Part shown: positions 57,853 through 64,000 of the stretch, piece after piece | Layout: the number at the start of each line of letters is the position of its first letter | How positions within the stretch are numbered: the first letter of the stretch is position 1 | Program-made: the position numbers and the translations under genes | DNA from: Cyanobacteria bacterium FACHB-DQ100 | Lineage (GTDB): Bacteria; Cyanobacteriota; Cyanobacteriia; Leptolyngbyales; Leptolyngbyaceae | NCBI GenBank assembly: GCA_014695195.1 | Contig: JACJNW010000041.1 | Span: 62,001-126,000 of the forward strand | Reading direction: 5' to 3' | Length of the DNA stretch: 64,000 nucleotides | Notes under the pieces: generated by a model | The model's database searches: none | What the model saw: only the letters and a program-made list of their open reading frames with translations | What the model was told of the DNA's origin: nothing

Positions 57853-58327
57853 CGCGGCTCACCTAAGTAATCGATAAATGGATAAAGCGCTGCTTAATTA
57901 AATCAGCACCCTACACCATAAAGCCCTGATAATCCCAAAATTTCTTTACGTGAAATTTCAGATCTTTCGTGCTTGTGTCTAATTAGAAGCGGGGGAATTC
58001 CGTATTTTCAACCTGTCTGAATTGGCGAATTGATCATTTTCGTATTCGTTAATTTCTATCAATATCATTGCTAAAGATTGACTATTTTGTTGTATTTCGC
58101 TGTGAACAGGGGAATTTTTTAGAAGGACATCAGGGCATTGATCGTAAGCCAATTATCGCGGAGCATTCGGTTTACCATGACGATCGAATTGAGCAAAAGC
58201 AGAATATTACCGATCGCAGCGACATTACCACTCTGCTATCAGTTAAGGATTGATTTAGACAGAGCCTAAGCGATTTCGTCTAAACAGCTTTCAAACTTCA
58301 TTGCCTAATGTTTTATTTGAGGTCAAC

Positions 58328-59308
58328 ATGATCCAGCATTCTCCGACCCACTTCTCAACAGTACAAACGGAAGAAGCTTGCATAATGAAATTGCCTCCTC
58401 TGTTAACTGTCGTCGAAGCGGTTGCATTCCGCGCTCTTTGTCGAGAATTAATCGAGGCAGAGCCTGCACCCAAAAAAATCGTTCTTGACTTCGCTGAAAC
58501 AATGTTTATCGATAGTAGTGCGATCGGTGCATTAGTGAGGTGTCTCAAAGCTTGCCAAGCTCATCAAATTGAGCTAGTTTTGCACAGTGTAAAGCCTGAG
58601 ATTCTATCAGTTTTGGTGCTTGCAGACCTTGATCGACATTTCACCATTGAGGCTAAAGCTGTCGAATTAGAACCCCCTGCTAGCCCCACGATCGCGCCAA
58701 CGCATCCCTCGATTCAGTCGAGGACAAAGCGTGCGCTCGACATTGTTGGCGCGATCGTGGGGCTAGGAATTACGGCGCTAGTGTTTGTTCCGATTGCGAT
58801 CGCGATTAAACTGGATAGTCCAGGTTCAATTTTGTTTTCTCAAACGCGCTGTGGTCATTTAGGTAGACGCTTTCAGGTGTGGAAGTTTCGATCGATGGTT
58901 AGCGATGCAGAACAATTAAAAGCTCAGGTCGAAAATCAAAATGAAGGGGCATTCTTTAAAAATGCAAATGATCCACGGATTACTAGAGTCGGACGATTTC
59001 TTCGTAAGACTAGCCTGGATGAACTGCCACAGTTTTGGAATGTTTTACACGGCGAAATGAGTTTAGTCGGAACTCGTCCACCCTTACCCGAAGAAGTGGA
59101 ACACTATGAAATTCCGAGCTGGCAACGCCTAGATGTGAAGCCCGGAATTACCGGAGAGTGGCAAGTGCATGGTCGATCGAAGATTCGCAATTTTGAGGAA
59201 GTGATTGAACTCGATTTGCGCTATCAACAACGCTGGAGTTTGAAGTATGATCTACAGCTATTGCTCAAAACGATCGTTGTATTGTTGAACAAAGATAGCG
59301 CATTTTAA
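58328..59308 (+). CDS. STAS domain fused to polysaccharide-initiating sugar transferase
   Basis: 326 residues from ATG 58328, which has GAGG six bases upstream; a TTG nine codons earlier is open but weak. Residues 1-112 are a STAS domain with intact phospho-loop [16 protein letters not shown] (Ser63/Ser64). Residues 113-130 are a Pro-rich linker. A membrane segment (138-160) leads to the catalytic domain with [33 protein letters not shown] and [13 protein letters not shown], all typical of undecaprenyl-phosphate sugar phosphotransferases. A STAS switch joined to this enzyme suggests the first step of exopolysaccharide synthesis is gated by serine phosphorylation. The RsbW-like kinase gene begins 21 bases downstream. 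Confidence 0.9.
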   Translation: MIQHSPTHFSTVQTEEACIMKLPPLLTVVEAVAFRALCRELIEAEPAPKKIVLDFAETMFIDSSAIGALVRCLKACQAHQIELVLHSVKPEILSVLVLADLDRHFTIEAKAVELEPPASPTIAPTHPSIQSRTKRALDIVGAIVGLGITALVFVPIAIAIKLDSPGSILFSQTRCGHLGRRFQVWKFRSMVSDAEQLKAQVENQNEGAFFKNANDPRITRVGRFLRKTSLDELPQFWNVLHGEMSLVGTRPPLPEEVEHYEIPSWQRLDVKPGITGEWQVHGRSKIRNFEEVIELDLRYQQRWSLKYDLQLLLKTIVVLLNKDSAF

Positions 59309-59329
59309 CGACTTTAGGAGCGATCGGAG

Positions 59330-59788
59330 ATGAGCGGTCTTACAGAAATAGAAGATGTGATTCACTTCGATCGATTGGTCGTTCAGACAGATTTAAGAGC
59401 GATCGCCCAGATCTTAACGTGGTTTGAAGCATTTCAGAAAGCTCCTGTCTCTCAGGCAGTTTGGTTACAGGGGCAAATTGCTTTAGTCGAAGCCTTTACC
59501 AACGCAGTTCGCCACGCTCATGAACTGTTACCAAGACAGACTCCGATCACTCTAGAAGCAGGAATTTGTGTTGATCGACTGGAAATTAGAGTTTGGGATC
59601 AAGGAGCGCCGTTTAATTTAGCACAGTTAATCGATCGAGTTGAGCAAGACTATCCTGAGCCGCTAGAACATGAGGCACATTGGGGTGCAGCTTTGTTTAA
59701 GAAGCTCCAAGACCAGCATCGCTGGAACATTGAATATCACTGTCTGAACGAAGGTCGCAATTGTTTACGCTTGGTCAAGTTTTGCTAG
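59330..59788 (+). CDS. RsbW-like serine kinase / anti-sigma-type GHKL protein
   Basis: 152 residues. The ATP site is recognisable: N-box ALVEAFTNAVRHAHE (Glu54, Asn58) and G1 box VWDQGAPFNL. The G2 region (HWGAALFKKLQD) is divergent but comparable with that of its paralogue at 35743. It would phosphorylate a STAS serine, most simply in the fused sugar transferase encoded just upstream or in the free STAS protein. It shares EGRNCLRL at its end with the 35743 protein. Confidence 0.88.
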   Translation: MSGLTEIEDVIHFDRLVVQTDLRAIAQILTWFEAFQKAPVSQAVWLQGQIALVEAFTNAVRHAHELLPRQTPITLEAGICVDRLEIRVWDQGAPFNLAQLIDRVEQDYPEPLEHEAHWGAALFKKLQDQHRWNIEYHCLNEGRNCLRLVKFC

Positions 59789-59799
59789 CAGAATTCGGT

Positions 59800-60510
59800 T
59801 TAAAGCGCTTCTGGATCAATGCCGAGCGATCGTAGCCGTTCCGCCATTTGGTGCGCCCGTTGTTCTGCTTGCTCTGCCCGTTGGCGCTCTTGTGCTAATT
59901 GCTGCTCCGCCTGTTCTGCTCGTTGGCGCTCTTGATCAAGCAGTTGATTAATTTCAGCAAACGAGAAAAAGGAGATTCCGTCAGGTCGAAACAGGTGCAG
60001 TTCTGCACCTAATTCAAACCGGATTCCCAATCGAGGGCTAACCCAGCCCAACATCGATTCAATCCGATCGAGCATTCCATCTTCCGACCGTATCCATCCT
60101 TCTAATCGGATGCGATCAGGATCATAGACATAGTATTCCTCAACACCATAGCTGTGATAAAACAGCAGCTTTCGCTCCATTTCGCGTTGCGTGTTGCCCG
60201 GAGATAATACTTCAAAGACAACTTGAGGCGGAATGTTATTTTCTTTCCATTGTTGATAAGAGCCGCGATCGCCCTTTGGTCTACCAAACACAACCATTGC
60301 ATCAGGGGCGGTACTCAGCCTATTGTTGCCTTCAACCGGATACCACAATAAATCGCCTGCAACAAATACATCAGCATTATCTGCAAACAACCATTCTAGA
60401 TTCTGCTCAATCACTACAATCCAGCGAAATTGTTTGGTGTTGTCTGCCATTGGTTTGCCGTCAGTTTCCGGGTAAAACACATCGCTCTTGTTCGACTGCT
60501 GAGTCACCAT
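59800..60510 (-). CDS. Uma2-family (DUF820) endonuclease-like protein
   Basis: 236 residues. The PD-(D/E)xK-like core spans residues about 30-190, with APDAMVVFG and VVFEVLSPGNTQREMERK, typical of the greatly expanded cyanobacterial Uma2 family. Residues about 190-236 form a charged coiled coil with two copies of ERQRAEQAEQ. Nuclease activity has been proposed for the fold; the cellular role is unknown. Confidence 0.88.
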   Translation of the reverse strand: MVTQQSNKSDVFYPETDGKPMADNTKQFRWIVVIEQNLEWLFADNADVFVAGDLLWYPVEGNNRLSTAPDAMVVFGRPKGDRGSYQQWKENNIPPQVVFEVLSPGNTQREMERKLLFYHSYGVEEYYVYDPDRIRLEGWIRSEDGMLDRIESMLGWVSPRLGIRFELGAELHLFRPDGISFFSFAEINQLLDQERQRAEQAEQQLAQERQRAEQAEQRAHQMAERLRSLGIDPEAL

Positions 60511-60627
60511 AAAGCGGAATTTCCTGCAATGCTGAACGTTTTCTTAACTATAGTACAGTTGATTCATTTTTTCAGTGAGCCTTGAGAAATGCCAAAATAG
60601 ATCGCACTGAATGGAAGACGAAACAGT

Positions 60628-61224
60628 ATGGTAAGTGAAGTTAAAGCGATCGCAGGTTGCGGAATTCCCGTGGTTGGAAACGACATTGACACCGATCGCA
60701 TTATTCCAGCTCGATTTTTGCGTTGCGTCACGTTCGATGGATTAGGCGAACAAGTATTTGCGGACGATCGCGCTCAGCTTAAAGGAGAGCATCCTTTTGA
60801 TTTGCCACAATATCAAGCAGCCACGATTCTGATTGTGAATGGAAATTTTGGCTGTGGATCGAGTCGGGAACACGCGCCGCAAGCGATCGCAAAATGGGGC
60901 ATTCAAGCGATCGTCGGTGAGAGTTTTGCAGAAATCTTTTTTGGCAACTGTGTTGCGATTGGAATTCCCTGCGTGACTGCTGATCCTAGTGTGACAAGCC
61001 AGCTTCAAACGCTAGTAGCAAATGATCCACAGGCTGAGGTGACGATCGATCTAGATCAAATGCAAGTGCGGTGTGGATCATTTATGGCTGCAATTTCGAT
61101 GCCTACAGGCGCACATCAAATGCTGACTTCGGGTACATGGGATGCTTGCGGTCAATTAGTCGCACAAGCAGAACAAGTCCGCGCCACCGCAGCAAAGTTA
61201 CCTTATGTTGCTTGGAGCCGCTAG
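60628..61224 (+). CDS. leuD: 3-isopropylmalate dehydratase small subunit
   Basis: 198 residues. With LeuC it isomerises 2-isopropylmalate to 3-isopropylmalate in leucine synthesis. The N-terminus [18 protein letters not shown] and the signature [15 protein letters not shown] are diagnostic of the LeuD swivelling domain. LeuC is not adjacent. It is convergent with the CYTH gene, four bases apart. Confidence 0.94.
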   Translation: MVSEVKAIAGCGIPVVGNDIDTDRIIPARFLRCVTFDGLGEQVFADDRAQLKGEHPFDLPQYQAATILIVNGNFGCGSSREHAPQAIAKWGIQAIVGESFAEIFFGNCVAIGIPCVTADPSVTSQLQTLVANDPQAEVTIDLDQMQVRCGSFMAAISMPTGAHQMLTSGTWDACGQLVAQAEQVRATAAKLPYVAWSR

Positions 61225-61228
61225 TCCT

Positions 61229-61690
61229 CTACCAAGTTGTGAAGGGATGCTTTGTGAGATTGGAATTGTAGTAGCGCGGATCATGTGAAACATCTTCCCC
61301 GATCCAGTCTGGAAGGTCGATCGCTTGATCCGCATTTCTCAGTTCAACTTCTGCAATGATTAATCCGTGATTTTCTCCTAAAAATTCATCGACTTCCCAA
61401 ATCAAGCCGTTTAGCTCAATTTTGTGGCGGTACTTTTCGATGAGAGGAGCCTTGCACAAAGTATCTAACATTTGTGCCGCATCGCTCACAGGAATCTCAT
61501 ACTCAAACTCAGCGCGAGAGATGCCTTGACTCATTCCTTTAATCGTGATGAAACCCCGATCGTTCACCACACGAATTCTCACCGTACTTTCGACAGTGGG
61601 AATGTAGCCTTGTCGGTACAGTTCACCCGGAGCGAGATCTCGCCATCGATCGCCTTTAACTAAAAACTTGCGCTCAATTTCAACACCCAT
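61229..61690 (-). CDS. CYTH-domain phosphohydrolase (TTM family)
   Basis: 153 residues from MGVEIERKFLV; a 20-residue in-frame extension is not conserved-looking. The EIERKFL start is the CYTH signature and the charged tunnel strands follow (TVRIRVVNDRGFITIKG; FEYEIPV; IEKYRHKIEL; WEVDEFLGENHGLIIAEVEL). Members cleave triphosphates, often inorganic tripolyphosphate. Four bases separate it from the upstream sugar-kinase gene, so they are probably co-transcribed. Confidence 0.92.
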   Translation of the reverse strand: MGVEIERKFLVKGDRWRDLAPGELYRQGYIPTVESTVRIRVVNDRGFITIKGMSQGISRAEFEYEIPVSDAAQMLDTLCKAPLIEKYRHKIELNGLIWEVDEFLGENHGLIIAEVELRNADQAIDLPDWIGEDVSHDPRYYNSNLTKHPFTTW

Positions 61691-61694
61691 AGCC

Positions 61695-62660
61695 TTATTC
61701 CTCTTGCTGCAAAAATGCATCGACTTCTGCACCTGTCGGCTGAGCATCAATCGCCCCTGCCCGTGTTGTGGTTAATGCTCCTGCTGCACTCGCATATCGC
61801 ACAATGCGATCGGCATCTTGATTTACTTCCGTAAGTTGATGTTGACAAAGTTGATGAACAAATCCAGCTAAGAAGCTATCGCCTGCTCCGGTTGTATCTT
61901 CAACGGCGATCGAAAATGCTGGAACCTTGCCTTCTTTCTGGCTCAAACCGTAAGCACAACCTTTCTCGCCTGCTGTGACTAGCACTCCTTCTAAGCTTTC
62001 AACTCGATGAGCAATCACACCCGGATCGGTAGTCTCAAACAACCATTCTGCTTCTTCTTCTGCAAGCTTTAGATAGTCTGCTCGCTTGATTAATTCATGA
62101 ATCATTCTAGGTGCGATCGTCTGATCATTCCAGAACACAGGCCGCCAGTTTACATCAAGTACAACTTTGACAAAGAACTGTTCAGATAGTTGAAGTGCGC
62201 GTTCGATCGCGGCTCGGCTCTCCGGATAAGCTAGTAGTAAAGTTCCAATCACCAAGTAATCTGCGTGCTGAAATAGCTCCGTTGGAATTTGATTGGCTTG
62301 TAGATGAGTGTCTGCAAATTCAGTTGTGTCTCGCTGCTCTCCAAAGGCAACGAAGCTACGATCGCCCGTTTCTGATCTTAAAACTAAAACGGTGCGTGTC
62401 GGTGCGGAATGCGTTTGAATTCCGGTGGTATCGACTCCGATCGTATGAAGCAATTCGACCAGCGATCGACCCTGTTCATCCTCGCCCACGCAGCCTACAA
62501 AGGCGCTGGATGTGCCCAATTTGGTCAACGCGCAGGCAACATTCGCGGGAGCGCCACCAGGGTAAGAAGTCCAGGAAGTAACCGATTCAAGCGGCAGTCC
62601 AGGTTGATTAGAAATGCAGTCGAATAGAATTTCGCCTAAGCAAATCACGCGAGGGTGCAT
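61695..62660 (-). CDS. PfkB-family sugar kinase, probable fructokinase
   Basis: 321 residues. The ribokinase fold has PGGAPANVACALTKLG at the sugar-binding site and DTTGAGDSFLAGFVHQL with the catalytic Asp and the anion hole. FILFDC and WTSYPGGAPANV are typical of bacterial fructokinases. It would phosphorylate fructose using ATP. Other PfkB substrates are possible. Confidence 0.9.
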   Translation of the reverse strand: MHPRVICLGEILFDCISNQPGLPLESVTSWTSYPGGAPANVACALTKLGTSSAFVGCVGEDEQGRSLVELLHTIGVDTTGIQTHSAPTRTVLVLRSETGDRSFVAFGEQRDTTEFADTHLQANQIPTELFQHADYLVIGTLLLAYPESRAAIERALQLSEQFFVKVVLDVNWRPVFWNDQTIAPRMIHELIKRADYLKLAEEEAEWLFETTDPGVIAHRVESLEGVLVTAGEKGCAYGLSQKEGKVPAFSIAVEDTTGAGDSFLAGFVHQLCQHQLTEVNQDADRIVRYASAAGALTTTRAGAIDAQPTGAEVDAFLQQEE

Positions 62661-62732
62661 TACAGTTTTACTGGTAGTGTGTCTTCTATTAGTGTATTTG
62701 CCCCTGCTGTCTCGAAACCTAAAGAAATCACG

Positions 62733-64000
62733 ATGTCTTTACCTCCCGGAAATTTTGGATTGCCCGTCATCGGTGAAACGCTGTCGTTCCTCTTTGATCC
62801 GCAGTTTGTTGAGAAACGCTACCGCAAGTATGGCGTGGTATTCAAATCGCATATTCTTGGTAAGCCTGCTGTATTTATGATGGGAGCGGAAGCGGTCGAG
62901 TTTCTGCTTTCAACGGGATTTGAAAACTTCTCTTGGCGGGATGGCTATCCGGAGACGTTTCATAAATTGCTGGGTCGATCGCTGTTTGCCCAAGAGGGTG
63001 AAGAACATCGGAGAAATCGTCGGTTGATCATGCCTGCGTTTCATGGTGCAGCCCTAGCGCGGTATTTTGAAACAATGGATAAACTGATCTGTAAATACTT
63101 AGTCAAATGGGAGCAAAAACAAGAATTCAAATGGTTTGAGGAATTCAAGCAGTTAACGTTTGAGATTGCAAGTCAAATCTTCTTAGGCATTGATTCGAGC
63201 GATGAAGCAAAACGCTTTAGTGATCTGTTTGCCACACTCACTGATGGCTTTTTCTCCTTTCCAAGCTTGCCAGGAAGCCGATTCCACAAATCAGTGAAAG
63301 CGCGTGATCAAATTTTGGTGCATTTGGATCAGGTGATCGATCGCCGCCGCCAGCACCCAACCGATGATGCTTTAAGCTTGCTGATCCAGGCAGAAGATGA
63401 GAGTGGCGATCGTCTCAGCACCGAAGAAATCCGGGTTCAGGCTTTGCTGCTTTTATTTGCTGGACATGAAACCACAACCGCAATGTTAACTTGGTTAGTT
63501 CTAGAACTTGCGCGACATCCTGAAGTGTTAGAAAAAGCACGATCGGAGCAACAACACTTCGATTCTTCGATCACTTTAGACCAACTCAGCAAAATGCCTT
63601 ACCTAGATCAAGTCCTGAATGAAGTAGAGCGATTACATCCTCCGATCGCGGGTGGCTTTCGTGGTGTAATCAAACCATTTGAATTTGCAGGTTATCAAAT
63701 TCCTCAAGGCTGGATGGCGCAGTATTCGATTTTGTTCACGCATCGATTACCGGAACTGTATCCGAATCCAGAGAAGTTTGATGTCGATCGCTGGAAAGAT
63801 ACGAAGCAAAAGCCTTTTAGTTTAATCGGTTTCGGTGGCGGTTCTCGCATCTGCATCGGCCTTGCCTTTGCCAAACTCGAAATGAAGTTGATCGCGGCTC
63901 ATCTCTTGCGAAGCTACGCTTGGGATCTCTTACCCAATCAAAGCCTTAAGCCTGTGATTATTCCAACTCGCCGCCCCAAAGACGGCTTGAAGGTCAGGTT
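62733..64000 (+). CDS. Cytochrome P450, CYP120-like (3' end outside window)
   Basis: Open to the right edge: 422 codons from ATG 62733 (MSLPPGNFGLPVIGETLSF), so the last residues are missing. The I-helix AGHETTTAM, ERLHPP (K-helix region) and heme-binding FGGGSRICIG with Cys ligand are intact. The sequence pattern (PAFHGAALARYF, GFGGGSRICIG) resembles cyanobacterial CYP120, whose Synechocystis member hydroxylates retinoic acid. No redox partner gene is in view. There is no N-terminal membrane anchor, so it should be soluble. Confidence 0.9.
   Translation, partial: MSLPPGNFGLPVIGETLSFLFDPQFVEKRYRKYGVVFKSHILGKPAVFMMGAEAVEFLLSTGFENFSWRDGYPETFHKLLGRSLFAQEGEEHRRNRRLIMPAFHGAALARYFETMDKLICKYLVKWEQKQEFKWFEEFKQLTFEIASQIFLGIDSSDEAKRFSDLFATLTDGFFSFPSLPGSRFHKSVKARDQILVHLDQVIDRRRQHPTDDALSLLIQAEDESGDRLSTEEIRVQALLLLFAGHETTTAMLTWLVLELARHPEVLEKARSEQQHFDSSITLDQLSKMPYLDQVLNEVERLHPPIAGGFRGVIKPFEFAGYQIPQGWMAQYSILFTHRLPELYPNPEKFDVDRWKDTKQKPFSLIGFGGGSRICIGLAFAKLEMKLIAAHLLRSYAWDLLPNQSLKPVIIPTRRPKDGLKVR

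Noticed and set aside
58068-58253. Plus-strand open frame of 61 codons upstream of the STAS-sugar transferase
   Set aside because: TTG start, no ribosome site, no recognisable fold; may be chance in the 475-base gap.

Overview
The window reads as chromosomal DNA of a filamentous, Leptolyngbya-like cyanobacterium. The evidence is adjacent psaA and psaB, dense GCGATCGC (HIP1) palindromes, a PTPA-type CTERM sorting tail, a CYP120-type P450 cut by the right edge, and many multidomain GAF, PAS and response-regulator proteins. The genus is an inference. No rRNA, tRNA or CRISPR array was recognised. The first and last genes are both truncated by the window edges.

Layout. 1-10.8 kb: end of a GAF histidine kinase, an unknown membrane-anchored protein, psaB and psaA with a long leader, a secreted Pro/Glu-rich protein carrying four GGFF(N/D)RFKR motifs, and an NHLRC2-like thioredoxin/NHL protein. 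10.8-15.2 kb: exopolysaccharide genes (GDP-fucose synthase, GDP-mannose dehydratase, an initiating sugar transferase and a GT4 glycosyltransferase). 15.2-18.2 kb: znuABC zinc uptake with a Zur-box-like palindrome, then a possible Yfr2-like small RNA. 18.2-26.4 kb: RqcH-like protein, a GT39 transferase, folB, a decayed antitoxin/RelE pair, a 20-bp tandem repeat, miaA and gyrB. 26.4-33 kb: a nuclease-like protein, prfB with its programmed +1 frameshift, and a 1405-residue double hybrid kinase. 33-44.8 kb: a PP2C phosphatase with an RsbW-like kinase, MFS transporter, amidase, a MITE-like element, a two-component pair, htpG and hisC.

44.9-48.7 kb is the most accessory-looking stretch. It holds an AT-rich DUF4238 gene followed by an attC-like palindrome, fragments of a TPR gene and a VapC gene, dispersed hairpins, and a glycine-zipper protein with 18-residue repeats. 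Duplicated sequence flanks that last gene. From 48.7 kb the content is ordinary again: yidD, a VanX-like dipeptidase, cyclophilin, subtilase, a double-domain CobO-like protein, PsiE-like protein, methyltransferases and a NIL-ferredoxin.

The most interesting system lies at 56.2-59.8 kb. It comprises a response-regulator PP2C phosphatase, a free STAS protein, a STAS domain fused directly to a polysaccharide-initiating sugar transferase, and an RsbW-like kinase. These are the parts of a partner switch whose output appears to be an enzyme rather than a sigma factor. A related phosphatase-kinase pair lies at 34.1-36.2 kb and a STAS-less sugar transferase at 13.3 kb. The window closes with a Uma2 protein, leuD, a CYTH protein, a PfkB sugar kinase and the P450.
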